Positions 36,226-47,467 of a stretch of DNA of 64,000 nucleotides are shown in pieces (position 1 is the stretch's first letter; every line of letters starts with the position of its first letter). The position numbers and the translations under genes are program-made. Origin of the DNA: Episyrphus balteatus (lineage: Eukaryota; Arthropoda; Insecta; Diptera; Syrphidae); assembly GCF_945859705.1 (NCBI RefSeq), contig NC_079137.1, positions 32,793,322 through 32,857,321 on the forward strand. The letters run 5' to 3'. The notes under the pieces were generated by a model. It ran no database searches, was not told where the DNA came from, and was given only the letters and a program-made list of their open reading frames with translations.

Positions 36226-36551
36226 TTAGTACCTTACAAATAGTAAATTTGTTGCAGCAGCTGGACCCTGAATTCTGTTATTGTTTTGTTGTTGTTGAAT
36301 TTTTGAATTTGAATTGCCCGTTATCGTTTCATTATTGTTACTGTTGTTTATTGTTGTTGTTACTGTTGTCGTACTTAAGTTAGATGGTGGGGGTTGTTGT
36401 TGGTGTTGTAATTGTGGCTGTTGTTGGTGTTGCTGTGTTTGAGACAGCATCGGCGCTGCTGATGATACGGTTATAGCTGATGAACCAGCGCCAGCGGTGG
36501 CTACCTTCACTCCTCCTACTCCTCCTACCGTATTACTAACATGACCAGCTG
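36226..36551 (-). CDS. Alternative C-terminal coding region of KH gene 1 (Gln/Asn-rich)
   Basis: After the TGA at 36564-36562 the same frame runs open to a TAA at 36228-36226. The minus strand also has an acceptor-like ATATTCGCAG just before CTGGTCATG (exon start about 36551). Its phase matches the exon 4 donor at 36727, so exon 4 could splice directly to it and skip the stop. The peptide is Val/Gly-, Ser/Thr-, Gln- and Asn-rich (SQTQQHQQQPQLQHQQQ), as in fly regulatory proteins. A GTAAGG donor at 36230 could lead on to 33601. Confidence 0.55.
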
Positions 36552-39500
36552 CGAATATGTTTCACCTGTTAACGTGACTGCGATTGTGATTTGGATTTAG
36601 ACCACCCGTTGGATTTGTGTTGCCCGAGTGTTGAGACGTAGCACCAGGTCCTGAAATTATCACAAATCGTATATTTAATTTTAAATATTTTTAAGGACCT
36701 TATATTTTGTTTCTATCTTAAATAACCTCCATAATTGGGTGAATGCTGATAGTAGTCCCGTCTATTGTAATCCTGTTCATATTCCTGTGTATCGTATGGT
36801 GTTCGCGATGTTTGTCCATGTGGCGGTCCATGCGTTTGTGCATGTCCGTAGCTGTAGCTGTCATAAGTTTGTGGTTCATAAGCAGTTTGTTCATCATATC
36901 CGCGACTGTAAAAGCATATTTACATCACATAGCATCATAATGAAAATTAAAAGTAACAAATTCTTACCTATAAGACTCATCCATAGCACTGCGAGCCTTT
37001 TCCAATATAGACATCACTTTCTGCTTCGGGGGTATTGAGTTCTTTGCAAAGGACGGTTGAGGCTGTTGCTGCTGCTGTTGTTGTTGTTGTTGCTGCGGAG
37101 GTTGTTGCCTGGAAGAAGCGGGAAGAGAAGACGAGAAATTGAAATTGTTTGCTGGCACCGCCGCTGCCCCATACATGGGGAGCAGATGATTATTCTGCGG
37201 TTGTGCACTCCACCTATATCCATGATGCGAGACATTTGGTTTGGATGTCATGTGTGAACCACCACCGCCGCTGCTGCTTCCTGTAGCTCCACCTCCGACA
37301 CCAATACCTCCACCACTTCCGCCACCACCGCCGCCACTCACAGCCGATGCTTTCTTGTTGTATGATTTCGGGTCATGATCCGAAATTCCTGTATTGTCCA
37401 TTAGTTCACGCAATTGTTCTTGTCGTATAACATCATTACTATCCGGAATCAGATACTTTCGCAGTTCGGCCATTGCGTATGCTATTCGAGCATATGCTTC
37501 AGCTGGTGGTGCGATTGTAGAAATTTCCACATGAAGATCACTATTCAAATGGGCATATTTTGGATCCATTGAGGCACGTAACTCTTCTTCTTTGGCCCGA
37601 TCTCGCATAGAATTTCGACCGAGGACAGTCATTTTGCAAAGTGTTTCTTCTTGAAGACGACGTAGAGAATTACCTTTTGGTCCAAGAAGTTTACCCACGA
37701 AGTTGAACTAATGCAAAAATATATGTTTTTTTTTTTATCTTGGTATTTTGAAAATGGATTTACAATTTGAATCAAACTTACTTTTGGATGCTCGCGTATA
37801 GGCACAAGTACTTTTTGTGATACCCGCAATGGTTTCTCACGATAGATATCGGCATATTTTTGATCACGCGATGGTATACGTCCTGTAGATTGAACTTTTT
37901 CTATTTCTAAAATACAAACAAAAATAAGAAGGTGTTAAAGTTGAATAAAATACAATTTCAAAAACTAAATAGTTATATTTTCTCCTGTTCGATTTTGGTC
38001 AAAAAAACTAACGATGGGTTACACTCTAAATCCGAATGAGAACTCAAAACCTGGACCTCCACACTCTATAGGTGAAACAAACCTGGAATTCGCATTCGCG
38101 CATCGAAATACATACGGATAGAAGGAACAATCTTACACCCAAAGAAAACGCGCTGATATTTTCAAAAACTATTATACATAATTTTATTTCTCAATTTAAA
38201 AAATAAGCAAAATGGCCTTTTTTATTTATAGCTAAAACTGTTGTTCTCTTAAGAATTTTAATACATAGATGAAAAATTATGGAGAATTATAAAAGATAGA
38301 ACAGTTGACTTCAATTAGGTACGTAGGTGTAGAACTGGTTTCTGATTTGTAGAATTTAGTCGAATTGAATTCTGAAAAAGTTATTGAGGAATAAGAAATG
38401 CTTTAAGGCTGGATCTGCGGACAAGGTTTTTTGAAACATTTTTTTGAAATTCAGGGCGTAGAAGAATTTTGGCGTGCTTTCGGGTTATTTAAAAATGGTT
38501 TGGATACAATTATGTTTGAAAACTTCTCATAGCAGTTCCTTAGCTGAAAGAGTATTTTTCAGACTGACACTGATAAAAAAAAATAAGCTTACAAAAATAG
38601 ATTAAATGTAAACACTTGCAATTCCTTGATTTTTTTCAGCGGCAACAATGCATCTACGACTAAGAAATTTCAATATTGAAAGGTAATGCCGCCAAAATAC
38701 TCCTGGAACATGCTAGAGATCCTAGAGAAGTGGATCAACAATGCTATTTTTTTAAACGGATGATACCCAAAAAAAAAGGGTTGTGACATACATAATCTTA
38801 GAGTGTTTTTCGATGCTGCAAATCAACTACCTATTAACCAACGTTGAAGCGAAAGATTTTTAAAAGAGTAAAAATTAATTATGGGCACAGGAAGCGTCTT
38901 CTTCGTTACCGTCTTTATCTGGAAATAACTTTGCTACGTTTAATTTGTTTATCATGAAACTTCTAGAACATCAACTTTATTATGAGCCCTTAAACCCACC
39001 AAGTTTCAAGAAAAAAAAATTGCATTAACGCTTAGGTTTGTGTCAATAACTCATTGGCTGAGAATTATAGGTTGTATGTATGTTTAATGGAAATATATAC
39101 CTATACAATGACTTTTATTTGGAATGTTAAATAAATTGATAATTTTTTTCGCAAGACCACCCTATGAAAAATCAAGGCCGATCGACATACAACTCCCATT
39201 AATTAAATTGGCAGGAATAGATGGGGCCTACATTTAACTAACGAATGACTTTTATCATGACAATTATACTCTTGTTGGCTTTGTTTATTCACAAGAGACG
39301 TTGACATCTGCCAATTAAGGCTTATTTTATTCCTTTTTAACAGAAAAAATTGCCATTCATATGGAGATGCGACTTGCCTCTGCGAATTGGTAATGGTCGC
39401 TGAATTTGACATTTCATTCTTATGAGTGGTCGCAGAGAGCTGCGACATTTACTGGTAGACCAGAATGATGTAGCTGTGGCTTGTGTCTTGTGTCGCTGTC

Positions 39501-42500
39501 AAAGTTAAAAAGTATGAAATTAGTATATTGGTGCCAGAATACGTAGCTGTGGCTGTGGCAAGGAAATTCGCTGTGGTACAGGTCGAGTCGACTTTTACTT
39601 TAAGCTACAAGCGCAATGACTTTTGACGTTTCTAATGTGGTTGCTCAGTTAAAATTATTTTTTTTCAAGGCAATTGACATTTTAGTGCGCCACATAATTC
39701 TGTTCATCTTTTCTACATTTTGAGCGATTTTATTTGACATCTTGTACCACGGCGTTTTTCTTTGCCACAAGCGAATTTCCATTCTGTTCAGCCAGTTAAT
39801 ACAAAAATGTAAGCTAAATTAATAGTGAGGTAAATTCGAGCGAATTATTTGTTCGTAGCTTTGTGGAATGCGTTTTTAATTTGTGGACTGCGAATTTACA
39901 TTTGACAGTTCGCATATCGGGGTTGTTAGTCGCATAGAAAATATTAAAATATGTTTTCTTTTGTAGTTTTAACTAGTTTTACGCAGTATTCTACAGGGTG
40001 TCCCAAAAGTAATGGATCAAACGAAGTATGCTGGTACGGGATCTTAAGGGCTCTCAGAATTTGGTAACTTGTTCATCCCAAATCCTTACGGTTTTCGATT
40101 TAATGCAGTTCTTGTGAGATTTCGAAAAATCCCTACTTTGCAACAGTATTTTGCTTCCTGCGCCCATTATTGATTTTTGTTTTTTACAATTCTTTTACTT
40201 AAACATTGCCAAATAATTAGGGGCAATTAACAAATTAAAATATTTTTTATTTCATATGCCATTTCGCTGCAAATTAACTAACAGTTTCAAGTTTTATGAA
40301 AAATCAATTTCTAACTTTTATTTGAGAGCAACACCACAAAAAAAATTTGTATTGTGTGGGAATGGTTTATTATTTTAAAAAGTTGCCCTGTTATTGTAGT
40401 TTTCAAAAAAGTATAAAAGTTTCCAAAGTTGCAGTTAGATCGCAAAATATTACAATTTTAATTCAACAAAACAGGGTTTTTCAGAGCCAAAATACAAACA
40501 AAAATAGAGGCTTTTGTTCAAAGAAAAATAAACAAATAACAGTTCGAGAAAATGTGTTTATTTTTGGTTGTTTTTTGTTCTGAAAAACCCTGTTTTGTTG
40601 AATTAAAATTGTAATATTTTGCGATCTAATTGCAACTTTGGAAACTTTTATACTTTTTTTAAAACTACAATAACAGGGCAACTTTTTAAAATAATAAACC
40701 ATTATCACACCGTACAAATTTCTTTTGCGGTGTTGCTCTCAAATAAAAGTTAGAAATTTTCTTTTTATAAAACTTGAAACTGTTAGCTAATTTGCAGCGA
40801 AATGGCGTATGAAATAAAAAATGTTTTGATTAATTAATTGTTCCTAATTATTTGGCAATGTTTTAGTAAAAGAATTTAAAAAAACAAAAATCAATAATGG
40901 GCGCAGGAAGCAAAATACTGTTGCAAAGTAGGGATTTTTCGAAATCTCACAAGAACTGCATTAAATCGAAAACCGTAAGGATTTGGGATGAACAAGTTAC
41001 CAAATTCTGAGAGCCCTTAAGATCCCGTACCAGCATACTTTGTTTGATCCATTACTTTTGGGACACCCTGTATATTTAAATATGTAAATATGATCACTTT
41101 TTGACTTTATTAAGCTTAACACTTAACTTAAATGCCCTTCCGCTTGCATTTGCAAGTTCACAGGCTAACCTTACATTTACCATGGCTTGCAGAGCAGTGG
41201 GAACCCATTTGCACAGAAAATACGAAACGTAATTAAGGAACGTAATTAAGGAACGTAATAATGAAATTACAAAGCAAAATACTAAACTTAATTAAGGATC
41301 ACTTGTTAGTTATTAGTTATCTGTTATCCAAGGATGCTAGATCTCAAAAGGACTGTTGCACTTTCATCAACAGCTCATCCACGAGTACCACAGGGAGTTC
41401 AATTCAGAAAAGACAGTACCCCTGAAAAAAATGTCAAGATTTTGAAGTCTGGATTTGAACTCCGACCTCTGGCGTGCAAGTCCATTGCACTAACCATTTC
41501 GCCAAAGGGTACACTGTTCTGGAATGTTACGAAGAGAAAAGTACAATTTTACGTTGTTCAATAAGGTCATTTCTTTGAATTATAAGTACACGATTGGGCA
41601 CTAGGTATGAGAATAAAGTTTGGCATCTTCATTTCTATTTTTCTAAGGACTTTTAAATTGCATAGGTACTATTATTTATAGCCCCATTCCATTGAAGGTG
41701 GTAGTAGAGTAGATCTAGTACAACAATTAACATGATCTTCTACTCGAGAAGATAGGAATCTGTAGTTGTAATAGATTTCTACTCATGAGTAAACTATACC
41801 TCCAATGGAGCGGGGTTTATGAATCAAGAGAATTTTTAATTTTGATATTTCCATCTTTAAAATTCTTGGATTTTGAAACCGCGCTCAATAGCAGTATATG
41901 GGTTATTCTGTTACTTGTATTCTGTTCTAGTTAACAGATTCGTGAGAACTTAAAAATCTCAGCCAGCTGGCTGTTCAATTGATGTTCGCTTATGGCCTAC
42001 AAATGGATCATGCTACCGGTTTTTTTTTTGGCAATTGGGTACTGCTATATACATATAATAAGCTTTTAGGACCCCGAAATATAATCTCAACTAGGTACAT
42101 AACTCTTTTCAGTTAATGCAGTTTTCGTCATCTTTAATATAGTTTTTTTTTTTAACAACAATAAGCTATCTGATTGGTTTGATTGTAGCAATATACGGCC
42201 ATCGATCTCTGTTACTAATTTTTTCAGCATTAGAATTTTTTTCAAATTAATTGCCGGCACTATACCCACAATTTGTATTTGCAATTTGCATCGAATTTTG
42301 TTTGTTTTCCTTTTTGCTCATTTATTATGAAAATATACATATTTTCACCACACTCGTTATGCATGTTTTATTAGGAATCTATTCGTCCTACTCACTCATT
42401 AATTCAGACATAGAAAAGGCAAAAGGTATAGAACATAGAAAATACCATCACACAAATCTGTGATGAATGAAAAAAAAAAAAAACTAACAAGAGAGAATGA

Positions 42501-43116
42501 AAATTCAACCAAAGAAAAATAAAGAAAATTTTTTTTAACTACATAAATTTTCTTCTATTAAAAAAAAAAAAAAAAACAAGATAAAAAGTTTCACAAATGA
42601 CAAAATCTTAACATTTATAAAGAAAAATGAAATTTTAAAAACAAGTTAAGCAAAGAAATAAAAGAAGAATAAGAATGAGCAAGAAAAAAATGTAAAAGCC
42701 GCAATTAGAAAAATGCCGACGAATGCATTGATTTTTCCCTTCCCTTCGACCCTTTGGCCCCTCGTCTAAAGGAAAATGTTGCGTTTCCGGAATTGGATAC
42801 TGATTTTTTTTTTTTTTAATTTTTTCATCTTTCAAGTCCTAACTAAAAACTTACCGCTTTCAAGTAACTTCTCAGCGATGGGGTACTTCTTGTCCATGCG
42901 ATTCTTTTCAGTCAGGCAATCACGAATATATTCATTGGCTTTGTCATTCAGCTGAGGCCCATCGCCCGGATGATGGTCATGATTCGAATTGTCCCCATTG
43001 TGTGACGGATGAGGTCCTCCGCCACCAGCGTTACCGCCGCCACCTTTTCTCTTGTAATCACTTTCGTCGTCGTTGTAAGAGGAATAGTCGCCATTGCCAT
43101 CGTATGCTTCGGTCAT
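36226..43116 (-). CDS. KH gene 1: Sam68/quaking-related (qkr/kep1 family) RNA-binding protein
   Basis: Exons 43116-42855, 37906-37782, 37707-36968, 36905-36727 and 36650-36562 join in phase into 464 residues ending at a TGA (36564-36562). The order is an acidic, Gly/His-rich N-terminus, a QUA1-like dimerisation segment (about 55-100: NDKANEYIRDCLTEKNRMDK), and a single extended KH domain (about 108-225) with FVGKLLGPKGNSLRRLQEET and the RNA-contact loop GPKG at 138-141. It closes with IPDSND, then a Gly-rich run (about 253-285), a Gln run (about 328-344) and a Tyr-rich exon 4 (YDEQTAYEPQTYDSYSYG) typical of Sam68 C-termini. It should bind U/A-rich RNA in the nucleus and act in splicing. Intron 1 is 4.9 kb and transposon-filled. 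The frame stays open for 111 codons after the TGA, to 36226. It could be qkr54B, a qkr58E gene or kep1; I cannot choose. Confidence 0.9.
39562..39780. mobile_element. Small MITE with GGAAATTCGCT ends
   Basis: GGAAATTCGCTGTGGTAC at 39562 is matched by an inverted AGCGAATTTCC ending at 39780, with a further GTACCAC block inside. About 219 bp, target duplication not clear. Confidence 0.45.
39994..41070. mobile_element. Near-perfect hairpin element with CAGGGTGTCCCA ends and TA target site
   Basis: The two halves (about 39994-40525 and 40570-41070) are inverted copies with only scattered differences, closed by a short AT-rich centre. TA flanks both sides (39992-39993 and 41071-41072). The terminus equals that of the element at 12832-13926. 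It encodes nothing. Frames seen on both strands are mirror images of each other. It lies in an intron and would be transcribed as a ~500-bp RNA stem. Confidence 0.88.
41446..41508 (-). ncRNA. tRNA-like sequence (SINE head or tRNA pseudogene)
   Basis: The minus strand shows an A-box-like TGGCGAAATGG, then GGTTAGTGCAATGGACTTGC, and a B-box-like GGAGTTCAAATCC 40 bp on, the internal promoter layout of pol III genes. A complete acceptor stem was not found. It is probably a tRNA-derived SINE fragment. Confidence 0.4.
41680..41817. mobile_element. MITE, AGCCCNGTTCCATTG-like family, short copy
   Basis: Ends AGCCCCATTCCATTGAAGGT and the inverse of AACCCCGCTCCATTGGAGGT, flanked by TAT on both sides. 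138 bp. Same family as 55557-55747. Confidence 0.7.
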
Positions 43117-44780
43117 TTTCTCGTTACACCTTGTCGTCGCCGTCGTTGACGTCTTCCAAGACGCTCCGCCGCAGTTGTTGGCAAAACCGAAAATTTTTCT
43201 TTCAAATTAAAAAACCCAGCAAAATGAAAAAATAAAACCCACTCAGCTACGATTATCTTAAAAATTGAAACTAGACAAATAATGAAAAAAGTAGAAGTAG
43301 AAACTTCTTCAGCTCTATTCAATTCAATTGAGTTTTCTTTTTTCGTTCCTTAGCAAGGCAAGAAGAAGTTCCACACAAATTGCCTTCGGCGAATTGCAAA
43401 ATGAACTTTTGTCGAACTTTGGTGGATGAATTGATTTTCATTTATAAAATAAAATATAAAGGCAAATAAAAGAGAGACAACGAACGACGAGACGGACGTA
43501 GACGAGTGGGACGTTTTTAGCAGTCGTTCAGTCACACACGTCGTCGAGTCGACTGACCGCTTTTCTTTTCTTTTACTTCTCTTCCACACCACAAAAAAAA
43601 TGAACTAAAATGTATGTATCTTTCTTTTTTTGTTCACAATTGACAAATGAAAATTTCAATCGGCTATCTCATTCGCACTCATAACTTTTAAGAAAAAAAC
43701 CGTGTCGTCTCGTTGTATTCGAATGAAACGAAACTAAAAGTGCATAAATGGAGGAAAACTGAAGACGACTCCGAGTTGAAGTTGGATTTGAAAAACAAAG
43801 TTTTCTTGATGAGATGTAGTTTTACATGTAAACTTTTAAATTTTTTTATTTAATTGGATTTATTATTATTAATTAAATAATGGTAATAAAAAAAGATTAA
43901 ACGATGAAATAACAAAAAGACGACGGAGCAGACAAAAAACTGACCACTTGCATTGCCACCGAACAAAAAATTAAAATGAAAATTAATTAAAAAGTGCTGT
44001 TGGTGTGAGTGGAAATGAGAAGAGCAAAAGATAATTTACGTTTTCGCAACATGCAAGAGAAGAAGATAATGGTAAATTAAAACAGGTGAGCAAGAGAGTA
44101 AAATAGATAAAGATCCGTTTCTCGCTCTGTTGCACGCAAACTCCTCAAAGATAAGAAAATGGTGCACAAATTTGTGATTTTTCTTTTCTGTCTTCCCCTT
44201 TTTTATTATTTCGTTTAATTCATTCATCATTATTTATCTGTTTTCTCTGTCTCTCCGTTGCTCTTGCTCATATGATTTGATTTTGTTTTGGATTTTCTTT
44301 TATTTGCATTAAAGAATGGGAGCAAAAAGAGAAGCAAAAAACTTTTCAAAATGGTTTGGGCGAATTGGAAGAGTTCAGAGATAAGAATATTCAATTTTTA
44401 TATTTTAAGATAAGCCTGCACTGTATTTTTTTTTTTTTTTGATAAAAGATATTTCATGCATTGAAGAATATCAGGATATCCAATTGGGATCTGGTAAAGC
44501 TGCAATGCAACAACGGTTGACAAATTTTGAATAAAAGGCCATATTTTTTAATGGCGTATTCTCCATTTTTTTTCCTACAAAATTTAAACAAAATCTGATT
44601 TGACAATTCTAAGAACTAGGCGCTGTTGCTTATAATCAACTATATTTTATAGAATTTCGTATGAACGCCAAAAATTAGCTGAAATTTGCATAATATTTAG
44701 GCATAAGAGTTATCCCGACTAACAAATTTGCTTCTATAATGCTTTACAGGTGGTAATCAAGCTCCTGTAAATATCATACA
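43117..44780 (-). other. 5' UTR and upstream region of KH gene 1
   Basis: Immediately upstream of the ATG the minus strand reads AACGAGAAAATG, a good fly start context. The first ~500 bp are GC-richer and probably transcribed leader. No core promoter motif can be fixed. Farther out nothing is recognised. Confidence 0.4.
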
Positions 44781-44844
44781 AATTATCGAATTTATTTTTA
44801 TCTGAGCTAAAATGGATCCCATACAAATTATCGATAACTTGTAT

Positions 44845-45194
44845 GTCGGCTATTACATGAAGCCTCAAGAGGCTTGACTCTTTTTTCGAATTTTCTTTTG
44901 ATAATCATTCTGTGAGGCGCGTACTATTACACGATGCCTTTTGAGTCAAAGACTCAAATTTGACATTTCTCTTTTGATTTAAGCATTGTTGTTGTTGTAT
45001 TCCACCAAGAAGCAAAACGAATGAAAGGGAATGTTGAAAAAAGAAAGAGTGGAAAAAGAAACGTCAAAAAAGAGTCTCAGAATTTTGGCCCACGACTCTC
45101 TGGTCGGATAATTTTTTGTTTGATCTTCTATCTCTTTTGCACTCATTAGTTTTGAAAAGAGGCGCGCCTCTTGAGGATTCATGTAATAGCTGAC
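44845..45194. mobile_element. MITE with GTCRGCTATTACATGAA ends, TAT target duplication
   Basis: Inverted ends extend through CCTCAAGAGGC. TAT flanks both sides (44842-44844, 45195-45197). 350 bp and non-coding. It is inserted in the palindromic repeat block, whose other copy shows the uninterrupted site. Confidence 0.7.
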
Positions 45195-45215
45195 TATGGG
45201 AATTTTATCTCGGCT

Positions 45216-45276
45216 AAAATTTAGCGCGAGCAGCGTACCAGGCTTTACGCCTGGTACGCTGCTCGCGCTAAATTTT
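45216..45276. repeat. Perfect palindrome, 28-bp stem
   Basis: AAAATTTAGCGCGAGCAGCG continuing to CCAGGC, a five-base TTTAC loop, then the exact inverse. The left half recurs alone at about 45367-45394. Confidence 0.9.
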
Positions 45277-45859
45277 ATCTCCCATACAAATTATCGAAAA
45301 TTTTTAGCCGAGATAAAATGGATCCCATACAAGTTATCGATAACTTGTATGGGAATTTTATCTCAGCTAAATTTTAGCGCGAGCAGCGTACCAGGCTTTA
45401 AGGCTTAACTACATTGGCCAATTTTTAGCAAAAGTACAAAAGTGAATATATTTTTTTTCTCACTAGTGCAATTTGTTCGTAAAAAAGAATATACAAATTG
45501 TATTTTAGATCAAAAAGTAAGCTTTCTGCATCATTTGTTTAATTTTCCAGTCCGAAAAACTATACAAAAATACGTTTGAAAATTTTCTGTACTTTTTCAC
45601 TTTTTGCGCCAATGTAACGGCTCGCGTACACCAAATCCGTCATCGGCCGAATTATAGTCGGGCGTTGTCGGCCGAACTCGGCCGATAGAACCAAGCACAT
45701 AGAAAGAAAAGAGAGTGCGTACGTACACCACTGAAAGTGACATCGTCCGTTGACGCCCGATAATAACCGATCAACCGGCATAATCCGAACTTGTTTGGAT
45801 TTTTCGTCCGTTGTCGGGTTGATTTATACATAGATATTGCTATATGATATATAGTCTAA

Positions 45860-47195
45860 GAGCCAGGAGCAGATTTCTTGCGTGAGAGGTAACCGATTCA
45901 TATGAATGTCAGAGGTAGCGTGGGTCATTGTGATGACGAATACCTTAGTCTGCCTGCATTTATTTGGGCCGTTGTCGAGAAAAAGCGCATCAAAAGTACC
46001 ATTTTTCTGAAAATCGATTTAGTGAGGGTAACCACTTAAAATTTATTGATAACCAACGCCACATACTCACTGATAACAAATATACCAATGGCAGACATTT
46101 TAAGTGTGGCCAAACCCCCGGCAGACTGTCCCGAAAATGCGTTTTTTTTGGCGTTTTTAGACTTTGGGGTAACCACCTAAAATTAGTCGCATCCTGTAGC
46201 GGTGGACTCCCTGATAACAAAAACACCCATGGCAGACATTTTAAGTGTGGCCAAACCCCCGGCAGACGGTCTTGAAAATGCAGTTTTTCTGAAAATTGAT
46301 TTATTTAGGGTAACCACTTAAAATTAGTCGCATCCTGTAGCGGTGGACTCCCTGATAACAAAAACACCCATGGCAGACATTTTAAGTGTGGCCAAACCCC
46401 CGGCAGACGGTCTTGAAAATGCAGTTTTTCTGAAAATTGATTTATTTAGGGTAACCACTTAAAATTAGTCGCATCCTGTAGCGGTGGACTCCCTGATAAC
46501 AAAAACACCCATGGCAGACATTTTAAGTGTGGCTAAACCCCCGGCAGACGGTCTTGAAAATGCAGTTTTTCTGAAAATTGATTTATTTAGGGTAACCACC
46601 TAAAATAAGTCGCATCCTGTAGCGGTGGACTCCCTGATAACAAAAATACCCATGGCAGACATTTTGAGTGTGGCCAAACCCCCGGCAGACGGTCTTGAAA
46701 ATGCAGTTTTTCTGAAAATTGATTTATTTAGGGTAACCACCTAAAATTAATCGCATCCTGTAGCAGTGGACTCCCTGATAACAAAAATACCCATGGCAGA
46801 CATTTTGAGTGTGGCCAAACCCCCGGCAGACGGTCTTGAAAATGCAGTTTTTCTGAAAATTGATTTATTTAGGGTAACCACTTAAAATTAGTCGCATCCT
46901 GTAGCGGTGGACTCCCTGATAACAAAAATACCCATGGCAGACATTTTGAGTGCGGCCAAACCCTCGGCAGACGGTTTTGAAAATGCAGTTTTTCTGAAAA
47001 TTGATTTATTTAGAGTAAACACTTGAACTAAGTCGCACCCTGTTGCCTTGGACTCCCTGATGACAAAAATACCCATGGCAGACACTTTAAGTCGGGGCAA
47101 GCCCCCGGCAGACGATCTTGAAAATACATTATTTGTTAAACTTTTACCTAACCACTTGAAAAAAGCCACAGCCCTTGATTCCTTAACACTTAACA
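45860..47195 (+). repeat. Left inverted terminal repeat with about eight 141-bp units
   Basis: Units are recognised by GGGTAACCACTTAAAATTAG at about 46027, 46168, 46309, 46450, 46591, 46733, 46875 and 47016. Each is followed by GACTCCCTGATAACAAAAA and CCCCCGGCAGACGGT. The outermost ~165 bp is unique to the tip. The inner unit is the most diverged. Confidence 0.9.
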
Positions 47196-47467
47196 TTGAT
47201 GTCTTATCAGGCGTATCCTCTTGTAGGTATTGACTATGTTTACTGTTTATTTATATCACAATCGAACAGTTTGCATTTTTAATCCTGCATGTACTTAAAA
47301 AAAATGAAAATCATTTGAAAACAAAGTTATTTCACACTCAGCGACTCAGCTCACGAAAAATTATAAAAAGTTTAACGTCGCGACGTTGCGATAGTGACAT
47401 GTAAACAACTAAATTTTTATCAAAAATAAATAAAGTTCTTGCTAGAAGGTTAAGTTTGTGCTTCAAA

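Larger units (their letters stand above)
37908..42854 (-). other. Intron 1 of KH gene 1
   Basis: A 4.9-kb intron between the QUA1-coding exon and exon 2, with GTAAGT donor and TTTTAG acceptor on the minus strand. It holds a small MITE (39562-39780), a hairpin element (39994-41070), a tRNA-like fragment (41446-41508) and a 138-bp MITE (41680-41817). Nothing else is recognisable; 37910-39560 looks like unique AT-rich DNA. Confidence 0.75.
44781..45420. repeat. Palindromic repeat block (CCCATACAAATTATCGA units)
   Basis: Several direct and inverted copies of CCCATACAARTTATCGATAA and TTTTATCTCGGCTAAAATTT surround a MITE and a perfect 28-bp-stem palindrome (45216-45276). It is probably a foldback element of unknown family. 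The sequence AACTTGTATGGGAATTTTAT at about 45342 is the empty-site version of the MITE insertion. Confidence 0.55.

Noticed and set aside
36739..37257. Plus-strand frames opposite KH gene 1 exons 3 and 4, including a Leu run
   Set aside because: The Leu run is the complement of the Gln-coding CAG/CAA run. The minus-strand exons have splice sites and domain matches.
40347..40717. Two ~78-codon frames in the intronic hairpin
   Set aside because: They are near-identical on opposite strands because the DNA is palindromic; there is no motif.
45860..47195. CRISPR-like array
   Set aside because: Units are 141-bp homogeneous tandem repeats with no spacer/repeat alternation, in a eukaryotic transposon end.
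46888..47196. Frames of about 100 codons inside both inverted ends of the large transposon (also at 53964-54278)
   Set aside because: The repeat unit is 141 bp, a multiple of three, so any open stretch is copied in frame. Each unit ends in the same stop, and the mirrored arm shows the same frame on the other strand.
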